Shown piece by piece: positions 24,023 to 31,305 of a DNA stretch of 43,187 bases (its first letter is position 1; each line of letters begins with the position of its first letter). The position numbers and the translations under genes were made by a program. This DNA comes from an uncultured Eggerthellaceae bacterium (GTDB lineage Bacteria > Actinomycetota > Coriobacteriia > Coriobacteriales > Eggerthellaceae): contig CAKUOV010000017.1 of assembly GCA_934670115.1 (NCBI GenBank), positions 1-43,187 on the forward strand, in the 5' to 3' direction. The notes below the pieces were generated by a model, which worked only from the letters and a program-made list of their open reading frames with translations, was not told where the DNA came from and ran no database searches.

Positions 24023-24232
24023 ATGGTACTATCAGAGTTGAGAGAAACCGGTAATTACCGCGTGAAGCAGCTCAAAGTAGGTGGCGACCTTGGCCGTCAT
24101 TTGCAGGACATGGGATTTTTGCCAGGCGAACCCATCACGGTCGTTTCGCATTTCGATGGCAACATCATTGTGAACGTGAAGGGCACCCGCGTGGCACTTT
24201 CCGAGCAAATGGCCAAAAGCATCATGATCTAA
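24023..24232 (+). CDS. feoA: FeoA-domain protein (first copy)
   Basis: The 69-aa SH3-like FeoA protein is a small cytoplasmic partner of the ferrous iron transporter FeoB. Recognisable segments are YRVKQLKVGGDLGRHLQDMGFLPG (split as YRVKQLKVGG and LGRHLQDMGFLPG), then PITVVSHFDGNIIVNVKGTR, and the terminal VALSEQMAKSIMI. GAGG precedes the ATG at 24023. It is the first gene behind the operator-covered promoter. A 154-bp gap separates it from the second feoA, and both probably lie on one transcript. Confidence 0.93.
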   Translation: MVLSELRETGNYRVKQLKVGGDLGRHLQDMGFLPGEPITVVSHFDGNIIVNVKGTRVALSEQMAKSIMI

Positions 24233-24386
24233 GATTCGCGCCGGACGCATAGAATTGCACCTGACCAGCCAAAATGCAGCTGGCAGACAGGGTGCGCCCC
24301 TATACGCCCAAACGTATCCCACGCATCACCCCAACAACAGCATTTGTTATCGATTCGTTTTTTGCACTTATTCGAGAGGAGGCTCC

Positions 24387-24608
24387 ATGAAGACATTGCG
24401 CGATGTTCAAAGTGGCGAAACTGTCAAAGCCGTAAAAATTCACGGCGAAGGCGGCATCAAGCGCCGCATTATGGACATGGGCATCACCAAGGGCTGCACG
24501 ATTTACGTGCGCAAAGTTGCCCCTTTGGGCGATCCTGTTGAAGTGACGGTTCGTGGCTACGAACTGACCCTTCGCAAGGAAGACGCCACCATGGTTGAAG
24601 TCGAGTAG
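24387..24608 (+). CDS. feoA: FeoA-domain protein (second copy)
   Basis: The 73-aa protein has the FeoA fold pattern with KRRIMDMGITKGCTIYVRKV and DPVEVTVRGYELTLRKEDA. It differs clearly from the first copy, so this is an old duplication rather than a recent one. GAGGAGG precedes the ATG at 24387; an upstream open extension is unsupported. Two different FeoA proteins beside one FeoB occur in several anaerobes and may have distinct roles. A terminator follows directly. Confidence 0.93.
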   Translation: MKTLRDVQSGETVKAVKIHGEGGIKRRIMDMGITKGCTIYVRKVAPLGDPVEVTVRGYELTLRKEDATMVEVE

Positions 24609-24633
24609 GTACAAAGCCTTCCCTCTTCATTTT

Positions 24634-24656
24634 TGCCGCAGGAAGCGGCATTTTTT
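24634..24656 (+). terminator. Terminator after the two feoA genes
   Basis: TGCCGC (24634-24639), loop AGGAA, GCGGCA (24645-24650), then six T. It separates feoA transcription from feoB, which has its own operator. Confidence 0.8.
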
Positions 24657-24666
24657 AGGAACACGA

Positions 24667-24683
24667 GTTAACCGCTGCTAACA
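24667..24683. promoter_or_regulatory. Predicted DtxR-type operator of feoB
   Basis: GTTAACC-GCT-GCTAACA lies 54 bp before the feoB start. Its right half holds TAACAA, a possible -10 in the same relative place as in the feoA promoter; no good -35 is visible. Confidence 0.55.
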
Positions 24684-24736
24684 AACGGCTCGCACAACAC
24701 AGCACGGCAACTCACTCGCAAACGAAAGGATCGAAC

Positions 24737-27205
24737 ATGAGGTTCGCACTAGCCGGCAATCCCAATTGCGGCAAAACGACTCTCTTCAACGCCCTGACCG
24801 GCTCAAACCAACGCGTCGGTAACTGGCCGGGCGTTACCGTGGAAAAGAAAGAAGGCGCCTGCAAAGCCAACAAGGACTTCCAGATTGTTGACCTTCCGGG
24901 CATCTATTCTCTTTCTCCCTACACGCTTGAAGAAGTTGTTGCACGTAAATTCATCATCAACGAGCGCCCCGACGCCATTATCAACATCATTGACGGCTCC
25001 AACCTGGAGCGCAACCTGTATCTGACCACGCAGCTGCTTGACCTGGGGCTTCCCGTTTTGGTAGCTATCAACATGATGGACGTTGTGCGCAAAAACGGCG
25101 ACACTATTGACATTGATGTGCTGCGTGAGAAGCTGGGCGCGGCCGACGTCATTGAAATCTCTGCGCTGAAAGGCGAAGGCATTGACGCGCTGGTTGGCGC
25201 CATGGGAGACTTGGCCTCCAAAGCAGCTCCCGCTGGCATGACGTTTACCCAGGCCATTGAGCCTGCCGTCAAGGCCGTAACTGCCAAGCTCCCCGACTCC
25301 ATTGACCCCGCCGTGCGTCGCTTCTACGCCGTGAAGCTGCTGGAAGGCGATGACAAGATCGGCGAAGGCATTCAAGGCATGCCCGACGTATCCGAGCAGC
25401 AAAAAGCCATCGAACTTGCCTGCGATGATACCGCCGAAAGCGCCATCATCAACGAGCGCTACGAATGGATTGGCAGCATCATCAACGACGTTGCCACCAA
25501 GGGCGCCGGCAGCAAGAAGGAATCCATTTCCGACAAAATTGACCGCGTAGTCACGAACCGCATTTTGGCATTGCCCATCTTCGCCGTGGTCATGTTCTTG
25601 GTGTACTACCTGTCCGTTACCACTGTTGGCGGCGTGGCCACCGACTGGGCAAACGATGGCGTGTTCGGCGATGGCTGGTTCCTGGATCCGGCACCCATTG
25701 TGGGCATCGATGGCGCTCAGGCCGACTTTGACGAGGTCAACGACGAGTTTGAAGGTGCTTTGGGCATTGTTGAAACCGGCATTGGCGGCACGTATCAGGA
25801 CTACGACGATGAGTCCGGTGAAGGCGAAATGGTCGAAGTTGACCGCGAGACCTACAACGAAGCCATCGGCGTGCTGCAAGAGGCCGCAGGTGACGATGCC
25901 GAAGCAGCAACTGCTATTTCCTACCTGGCGAAAAACACCCTGGGCGATGAAGAGAACGAAGCCCGCGCCGAGGCTCTGGAAACCGCAGCTGAACTGGGTC
26001 CCGACCCCGCTGAATACGGCATTTGGATTCCCGGCATCCCTGCGCTGCTGGAAAGCCTGACCAGCTCGCTTGGTCTTGACGAAGAAAGCTGGCTGCACGG
26101 TTTGATCTTCGACGGTATTGTTGCTGGCCTGGGCGCTATGCTGGGCTTCCTGCCGCAGATGTTCATCCTGTTCTTGCTGTTGTCCTTCCTGGAGCTGTGC
26201 GGCTACACATCCCGCGTGGCATTCATCTTGGACCGCATCTTCCGCCGCTTCGGCCTGTCTGGTAAGTCCTTCATTCCGCTGCTCATTAGCTCTGGCTGCG
26301 GCGTTCCGGGCGTTATGGCAAGCCGCACCATTGAAAACCTGAACGACCGCCGCATGACCGTTATGACCGCAACGTTCGTTCCCTGCGGCGCAAAACTCCC
26401 GTTCATCGCGCTGATCGCTGGCGCCGTGTTCGGCGGCGCTTGGTGGGTTGCCCCGTGCGCGTACTTCATGGGCATTGCCTGCGTGTTGCTTTCCGGCATT
26501 ATCCTGAAGAAGTTCAAGGCCTTCGCCGGCGAAGCAACTCCGTTCGTTATGGAACTTCCCGCCTACCACCTGCCCTCCTTCGGTAGCGTTATGCGCGCCA
26601 CGGGCGAGCGCTGCATGGCATTCGTCAAGAAGGCCCTTACCGTTTTGCTGCTGGCAACCATCGTTATTTGGTTCCTGAGCACCTACGGCATTGTCGATGG
26701 CGCATTCGGCGCAGTCGAGGATCAGGCCGACTCCATGCTGGCCGCTATCGGCGGTGCTATCTCGGGCATCTTCGCTCCCCTGGGCTGGGGCACGTGGCAA
26801 GCAACTGCAGCATCTATCGTGGGCATTACCGCCAAGGAAAACATCGTGTCTACGCTGGGTATTCTTTACGCCTGCCCCGAAGGTTGGTACTCCGCAGTTC
26901 AGGCCGCACTGCCTACGGCTGCCGGCTTCAGCTTCCTGGCGTTTAACCTGCTGTGCATCCCGTGCTTCGCGGCTATGAGCGCCATTCTGAAGGAAATGGG
27001 CGGCATCAAGTGGGCCGCCGCCGCTTGGGGCTACGAATGCCTGGTTGCTTACGTAATCGCATTCATTTGCTACCAGTTCATTGGCCTGGGTACCGGCGAA
27101 TGCGCGTTTGGCATTGGCACCATTGTTGCCATTGTGCTGGTTGCCGCTATCCTGTACTTGCTGTTCCGTCCGAACAAGTACGCAAAGAAGCAGCTCAACG
27201 ACTAG
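24737..27205 (+). CDS. feoB: Ferrous iron transporter FeoB with acidic loop insertion
   Basis: This membrane transporter takes up Fe(II). The N-terminal G domain has G1 GNPNCGKTT (residues 7-15), G2-region NWPGVTVEKKEG, G3 DLPGIYSLSPYTLEE and G4 NMMD. The core has the first TM near residues 276-298 and two Gate motifs: SGCGVPGVMASRTIENLNDRR, read as SGCGVPGVMAS and RTIENLNDRR, and PCGAKLPFIALIAGAV. Between the first TM and the next lies an insertion of about 110 residues (about 315-425), rich in Asp, Glu and Tyr, absent from E. coli FeoB and predicted extracytoplasmic. The length is 822 aa. AAAGGA precedes the ATG at 24737. It is followed by a strong terminator. Confidence 0.97.
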   Translation: MRFALAGNPNCGKTTLFNALTGSNQRVGNWPGVTVEKKEGACKANKDFQIVDLPGIYSLSPYTLEEVVARKFIINERPDAIINIIDGSNLERNLYLTTQLLDLGLPVLVAINMMDVVRKNGDTIDIDVLREKLGAADVIEISALKGEGIDALVGAMGDLASKAAPAGMTFTQAIEPAVKAVTAKLPDSIDPAVRRFYAVKLLEGDDKIGEGIQGMPDVSEQQKAIELACDDTAESAIINERYEWIGSIINDVATKGAGSKKESISDKIDRVVTNRILALPIFAVVMFLVYYLSVTTVGGVATDWANDGVFGDGWFLDPAPIVGIDGAQADFDEVNDEFEGALGIVETGIGGTYQDYDDESGEGEMVEVDRETYNEAIGVLQEAAGDDAEAATAISYLAKNTLGDEENEARAEALETAAELGPDPAEYGIWIPGIPALLESLTSSLGLDEESWLHGLIFDGIVAGLGAMLGFLPQMFILFLLLSFLELCGYTSRVAFILDRIFRRFGLSGKSFIPLLISSGCGVPGVMASRTIENLNDRRMTVMTATFVPCGAKLPFIALIAGAVFGGAWWVAPCAYFMGIACVLLSGIILKKFKAFAGEATPFVMELPAYHLPSFGSVMRATGERCMAFVKKALTVLLLATIVIWFLSTYGIVDGAFGAVEDQADSMLAAIGGAISGIFAPLGWGTWQATAASIVGITAKENIVSTLGILYACPEGWYSAVQAALPTAAGFSFLAFNLLCIPCFAAMSAILKEMGGIKWAAAAWGYECLVAYVIAFICYQFIGLGTGECAFGIGTIVAIVLVAAILYLLFRPNKYAKKQLND

Positions 27206-27225
27206 TTCACTGGCTTCGCAATAAC

Positions 27226-27266
27226 AAAAAGGCTGGGCGGGCGAACACCTTCCCAGCCTTTTTTAG
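27226..27266 (+). terminator. Strong terminator after feoB
   Basis: AAAAAGGCTGGG and CCCAGCCTTTTT form a 12-bp stem around a 14-nt loop, followed by further T. Confidence 0.9.
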
Positions 27267-27349
27267 TAAGATAACGCATAAGATTTAATCGCACGTTTTT
27301 GGAAACCATTTTTCGAAGGGCTATACAAAAGTCCTTGTCAGGAGCTCAT

Positions 27350-27646
27350 ATGAACCTGGGATCTTGGATAATACTTGCCGTACTGGTGCTTATCGTAGCA
27401 CTAGCTATCCGCTGCATTGTAAACGACCACAAAAGCGGCAAGGGAAGCTGCGGCGGATGCACCGGCTGCTCAGGTGGCGCAAAGCCGGCTTCTTGCTCCG
27501 CCGTTGACGACATGGTGCGCCACATGGAGAAGGAAGCAGGAAAGGCCGCGAAGACCGCTGCAACGGAGAAGGCGCCTGTCGAACCGAATACCGCGGCCAA
27601 TGCAGAAGCAACTGCACAAAAACCAGGCGAAGGAGAACGCGCATGA
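27350..27646 (+). CDS. FeoB-associated Cys-rich membrane protein
   Basis: The 98-aa protein has one TM helix at its very N-terminus (LGSWIILAVLVLIVALAIRC). A Cys/Gly cluster follows (SCGGCTGCSGG, then SC), then a Lys/Glu/Ala-rich cytoplasmic tail. This is the layout of the small Cys-rich proteins found beside feoB in many Gram-positive bacteria, possibly handling Fe(II) or an Fe-S cluster at the membrane. AGGAGCTC precedes the ATG at 27350. The final codons overlap the start of the next gene by 4 bp (ATGA), so translation is coupled. Confidence 0.85.
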   Translation: MNLGSWIILAVLVLIVALAIRCIVNDHKSGKGSCGGCTGCSGGAKPASCSAVDDMVRHMEKEAGKAAKTAATEKAPVEPNTAANAEATAQKPGEGERA

Positions 27647-27897
27647 ACATCACCATTGGCGTAGATGGCATGATGTGCGGCATGTGCGAAGCGCACGTGG
27701 CCAGCGCAATAAGACAAGCGTTCCCTGAAGCGAAGAAGGTCAATGCCTCCCGCAAGAAAAAGCAGGTCACCCTGGAAATCGACCGTGAACCAACTGAAGA
27801 AGAAGTACGCGGCGTAATCAATGCAGCGGGATACGACTTCACAGGGATTCATGCTGAACAAGCGCCCGAAAAGAAACGTCGGTTCGGCATTTTTTAG
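27643..27897 (+). CDS. HMA-domain metal-binding protein
   Basis: The 84-aa protein is a single heavy-metal-associated ferredoxin-like domain with the metal motif MMCGMCEAHV (CxxC) near residues 11-15, followed by VNASRKKKQVTLEI and a basic tail KKRRFGIF. Family members are copper chaperones or domains of P-type ATPases. Tight coupling (4-bp overlap) to the FeoB-associated Cys-rich protein suggests membrane metal handling. The metal is not determined, and no copper ATPase is in the window. Confidence 0.88.
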   Translation: MNITIGVDGMMCGMCEAHVASAIRQAFPEAKKVNASRKKKQVTLEIDREPTEEEVRGVINAAGYDFTGIHAEQAPEKKRRFGIF

Positions 27898-27910
27898 CAG
27901 CCTGATTCAA

Positions 27911-27931
27911 GCGCGACCGGTTCTGTCGCGC
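27911..27931. terminator. Hairpin between convergent genes
   Basis: GCGCGAC (27911-27917) pairs with GTCGCGC (27925-27931) in the 35-bp gap between the HMA gene and the YigZ-family gene. There is no U-tract, so terminator function is uncertain. Confidence 0.4.
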
Positions 27932-27932
27932 C

Positions 27933-28598
27933 TTACCAGGAATCCAAATGAGGGTCGCCCGTCACCAACTCACCGCGCCCCGCCAACAACTCACGCAAGC
28001 TTTCCACCACAGGGTCAACTTCGCCCTCCTTCATGCGGAAGAAAAGCGTCACTTGATCGGTAAATCCGGTGCTCAGCACTTTCGCATCAGCCTTCTCAAG
28101 CGTATACAGCGCCGTGTCGTACAGCGAATACGGCATGACAACTTGAACATCCACGCAAGAAATCATCGACATAAGCTGGGCGTTTTCCAATGCGCCTTGC
28201 GCCGCCTTCGTGTATGCGCGCACCAACCCGCCCGTTCCCAGCAGCGTGCCGCCGAAATAACGCGTGACCACCACCGCAACATCTTTCAGCTCTGCGCCGC
28301 GAATGACTTCAAGCACCGGCAGGCCTGCAGTTTTCTGAGGCTCGCCATCATCACTTTGGCGCTCCACGGGAACCGCACCCGCATTCGCAGGACCACCGCA
28401 CGTCAGAAACGCAAACACATTGTGACGCGCGCCCTGCTCCAGCGCACGGACATGCGCCACAAACTCGCGTGCTTGCTCCTCGTTTTCCACGTGGCATGCG
28501 CGTCCAATGAAGCGCGATTTCTTCTCTTCTATCTCGAAAATACTCGGTTCATCAGGGGTGTTAGCAAGCGTCACGTAAGGCGCAGCCTCAAATAGCAT
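27933..28598 (-). CDS. YigZ/IMPACT family protein
   Basis: The 221-aa cytoplasmic protein carries the family signature SDDGEPQKTAGLPVLEVIRG, followed by VVVTRYFGGTLLGTGGLVRAYT (here split: VVVTRYFGG and LLGTGGLVRAY). A C-terminal ferredoxin-like domain (YSLYDTALYTLEKADAKVL) follows. Eukaryotic IMPACT regulates Gcn2; the bacterial role is undefined, possibly translation-related. GGGAG precedes the ATG at 28598. It is downstream of the ccm operon on the same strand with a 66-bp gap. Confidence 0.93.
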   Translation of the reverse strand: MLFEAAPYVTLANTPDEPSIFEIEEKKSRFIGRACHVENEEQAREFVAHVRALEQGARHNVFAFLTCGGPANAGAVPVERQSDDGEPQKTAGLPVLEVIRGAELKDVAVVVTRYFGGTLLGTGGLVRAYTKAAQGALENAQLMSMISCVDVQVVMPYSLYDTALYTLEKADAKVLSTGFTDQVTLFFRMKEGEVDPVVESLRELLAGRGELVTGDPHLDSW

Positions 28599-28664
28599 AC
28601 GTTACTCCCTCCCCCAAATTCCAAGAAGCATCAAATCGAACGAGAACCATCTTGCCAGCCACTT

Positions 28665-28871
28665 CTAGCGCTCAAGTTCACTCGACGTGCGCGGACGGGC
28701 GTCTTCCACCGCTTCTTCTAGCAGCATGATCTGCTTTTGCAGCGCGCTTTGCTTGCGGAACTGCGCGAACATCCACGCGCCCAGCACCAGCCACACCAGC
28801 GCATAAGCCGCAATAATGTACGGGGCCGATGGAAGAATGGTGGAATAGATCTCTTGCAACAACGGATTCAT
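28665..28871 (-). CDS. ccmD: CcmD-like small membrane protein of cytochrome c maturation
   Basis: The 68-aa protein has one TM helix (APYIIAAYALVWLVLGAWMF) and then a charged helix (RKQSALQKQIMLLEEAVEDA). This is the layout of CcmD, which helps release haem-loaded CcmE from CcmABC. It is the last gene of the ccm operon, 131 bp after ccmC. AAGGGA precedes the ATG at 28871; the ATG five codons upstream is less likely. Sequence identity among CcmD proteins is low, so the call leans on position. Confidence 0.78.
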   Translation of the reverse strand: MNPLLQEIYSTILPSAPYIIAAYALVWLVLGAWMFAQFRKQSALQKQIMLLEEAVEDARPRTSSELER

Positions 28872-29002
28872 AATCATTCCCTTCATAGAGAAGCTTCGTA
28901 AACGGTAATCTCAACACACGTGCAGGTCATAGCGACTTTCGGTGACTGCCAGCAGCTCCAGCAAATGCCAGCAAGCCAGCTGCAGCGCCCGCTGCCAAAA
29001 CA

Positions 29003-29770
29003 TCAATCGTCCAGCGTGTCCTTCAGCGCGGCAACGCGTTCTTCCAAGCGCGCATTGCGGAAGCGCACGCGATACATTCCAAACGCAATCAGCATGAAGC
29101 CCACGGCACACACGCCCACCGTCAGCGCCATATCGGGCGTCATGCCGCCCTGACGCAGAACCACCGGGTGCAAGCCGCTGGGAATAAAGCGCGTCACGAA
29201 GAATGTAATGGGCACGTCCAAGAAGCTGATCAGGCCAAATACCGAGGCAAACGTCGCACGTCGCTCGGCATCGTCAATAGCATTGCGCAAAATGAAATAC
29301 GCAATAGCAAGGACCGTCAGAATAAAATACGTGGTCAGGCGCGGCTCCCACGTCCACCACACGCCCCATTCGAACACCGTCCACAACTCGCCGGTGATCA
29401 TGGTGCAAATAACGAACAGCAGCGCGACTTCCATGCAAAGGCGCGCGCACGTGTCGAAGCGCTGCTGGCGCGTGGCCAGGTAGCGAATGCAGTAATACGC
29501 CATAAAGATCATGACCACCATGGATGTAATGGCAACTGGCATATGGAAGTAGAAAATCTTTTGGCTGAGCAGCAGTTTTGTGGTTACTACTTGATTGCCA
29601 ATCAGCTCGGCACCGCCCACTGCTGCACCGTTTACCGGCGCTGCGTAAAGAAATGCCAGCAAAAACCCAATGGCCGAAAGCACGAAACCAGCCACAATAG
29701 CAGCTGGCGCCACTTTATCGGGCCATTGCCCCATTTCTGGGATCTTCACCTGCCCTTTTTCCTTTGACAC
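29003..29770 (-). CDS. ccmC: CcmC haem-delivery protein of cytochrome c maturation
   Basis: This polytopic membrane protein of the haem-handling family attaches haem to CcmE. It has six TM helices. The Trp-rich haem-binding motif is EWGVWWTWEPRLTTY near residue 150. Candidate His ligands lie in FYFHMPVA and PSGLHPVV. I place the start at the GTG at 29770, preceded by AAAGGAAGG, giving 255 aa. A second GTG at 29794 begins an almost identical 13-nt sequence (GTGTCAAAGGAAA) but has no ribosome site. It lies between ccmB (44-bp gap) and ccmD. Confidence 0.92.
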   Translation of the reverse strand: MSKEKGQVKIPEMGQWPDKVAPAAIVAGFVLSAIGFLLAFLYAAPVNGAAVGGAELIGNQVVTTKLLLSQKIFYFHMPVAITSMVVMIFMAYYCIRYLATRQQRFDTCARLCMEVALLFVICTMITGELWTVFEWGVWWTWEPRLTTYFILTVLAIAYFILRNAIDDAERRATFASVFGLISFLDVPITFFVTRFIPSGLHPVVLRQGGMTPDMALTVGVCAVGFMLIAFGMYRVRFRNARLEERVAALKDTLDD

Positions 29771-29814
29771 GAAAGCCTTCCTTTCCTTTGACACACCGGG
29801 CGCACGCCGCAACC

Positions 29815-30591
29815 CTACGCGGAAATCACAAAATCGTACAAAACCCAGCTTGCCAAACCCATAATCACATCATACGCCGCCGCAATAGCCAGGGAAACCA
29901 TGAAGGAATCCATGAAGCCATCGGCGCCCACCAACGCCGCCGTGGTTGCCGTAACGCAGGCGTACAGCAACGGGAAGATGAGCGGAATAAACAGCACCGC
30001 AAGCAAAACGTCTTTACCGCGCGTTGCCGCCGTGATGGTCGAAAGAAGCGTACCCACTGCCGACATACCAATCGTTCCCACTAAAATTGCAACAATAACC
30101 AGGCCAAACGATGCGGGGAAGCCATAGTTGCCCATAAAGAAGAAATAGAACAGCGGCACGGAGATAAGCTCAACCACCAGCATGAACAGGAAGTTCGACA
30201 GCGCCTTCGAAAGGAAAATCACGCCGCGATCCATGGGAACCAGCAGAATGCCCTCCAGCGCGCCCTGCTCTTTCTCGTATGCAAATGAGCGATTCAGGCC
30301 CAACAAGCTGGTAAATACGAATAGCGCCCACAGAAGACCGCCGCTCATTTGCAGCAAATCGAGCTTGCTCGACGTTTGTCCCAGCGCCGCACCGTACACA
30401 ATAAGCACGAGCAGCGCGTAAACACCCATGCTCGTAATCATTTCTTTCGTACGGAACTCACGACGCATGTCTTTCGCAAACAAGACTTTAAACTGGGAAA
30501 ACGAAGAAGGTTTCACAACGCTTACTCCACCAGCTTGTGCCGTTTGTTCGACTGCTTTCGCGCTTGCGCTTTTAGTCAAGGAAGCCGCCAT
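29815..30591 (-). CDS. ccmB: CcmB, membrane subunit of the CcmAB ABC transporter
   Basis: The 258-aa membrane protein has six TM helices. The amphipathic start is FKVLFAKDMRREFRTKE, and FAYEKEQGALEGILLVPMDR is the typical CcmB loop. It works with CcmA to release haem-CcmE at the expense of ATP. The first 35 residues form an Ala/Ser/Lys-rich extension. Its ATG at 30591 directly follows the stop codon of ccmA, with GGGGG upstream. Confidence 0.94.
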   Translation of the reverse strand: MAASLTKSASAKAVEQTAQAGGVSVVKPSSFSQFKVLFAKDMRREFRTKEMITSMGVYALLVLIVYGAALGQTSSKLDLLQMSGGLLWALFVFTSLLGLNRSFAYEKEQGALEGILLVPMDRGVIFLSKALSNFLFMLVVELISVPLFYFFFMGNYGFPASFGLVIVAILVGTIGMSAVGTLLSTITAATRGKDVLLAVLFIPLIFPLLYACVTATTAALVGADGFMDSFMVSLAIAAAYDVIMGLASWVLYDFVISA

Positions 30592-31305
30592 CTACGACAC
30601 CCCCATTCCCACGGTCTTGCGATACAGCCGCTCGAACTCTGCCACATCCAAGTTCTCTTTCGCATCGAACGCAACAACGCGACCCTTCGCCAGCACCAGC
30701 GCATGCGTGCACATCTCAAAGCCCTTGGCAAAGTCGTGGCTCACCATAACGAACGTGCGGCCCGCGCGCTGCTTTGCAATGAGCTGGTCAAACACTTCGA
30801 CCGCATGAGGGTCAAGCCCCGAATACGGCTCGTCCAAGAACACGACTTGCGGGTCATGGATAAGCGCGCGAGCAATGCTTATGCGCTGCAACATGCCGCG
30901 GCTGAACGTGCGCACCACATCAAGGCGCCTATGTTTCAGCTCAACGGCTTCCAGCAGCTCCATCACGCGTGCTTCTGGGTTCGGCACGCCATAAAGCTGT
31001 GCGAAAATCATCAAGTTCTCGTACGCGGTCAAGTCGGGGTACAACATGGGCTGATGGCTGATAAGCCCCATACAAGCGCGTGCCTGATCAGGCTCTTCTT
31101 TTAAGTCGATGCCGCAAATGCTCACGCTGCCCCGGGTAGGACGCGCGCACGTAGTCAAAACGCGCAGCAGCGTTGTTTTGCCCGCGCCGTTCGGTCCAAA
31201 TATGGAAAGAAACGCGCCTTGCGGCACTTGAATGGAAACGTTATCGACCGCCTTACGATCGCCAAACGCTTTCACCAGGCCTTTTGTCTCAATCGCGTAG
31301 GTCAT
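30592..31305 (-). CDS. ccmA: CcmA, ATPase subunit of the haem-release ABC transporter
   Basis: The 237-aa ABC ATPase shows Walker A GPNGAGKTTLLR (near residue 38), signature FSRGMLQRISIARAL, Walker B QVVFLDEPYSGLDP and the H-loop MVSHD. Within the ccm operon this identifies CcmA, although the family is hard to separate from other ABC ATPases by sequence alone. Its start overlaps the ccmF stop by 4 bp (ATGA) and ccmB follows without a gap, so all three are translationally coupled. Confidence 0.94.
   Translation of the reverse strand: MTYAIETKGLVKAFGDRKAVDNVSIQVPQGAFLSIFGPNGAGKTTLLRVLTTCARPTRGSVSICGIDLKEEPDQARACMGLISHQPMLYPDLTAYENLMIFAQLYGVPNPEARVMELLEAVELKHRRLDVVRTFSRGMLQRISIARALIHDPQVVFLDEPYSGLDPHAVEVFDQLIAKQRAGRTFVMVSHDFAKGFEMCTHALVLAKGRVVAFDAKENLDVAEFERLYRKTVGMGVS

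Noticed and set aside
24803..26800. Minus-strand open frame of 665 codons opposite feoB
   Set aside because: Composition is unnatural, with no motifs and no ribosome site; it is the antisense shadow of feoB.
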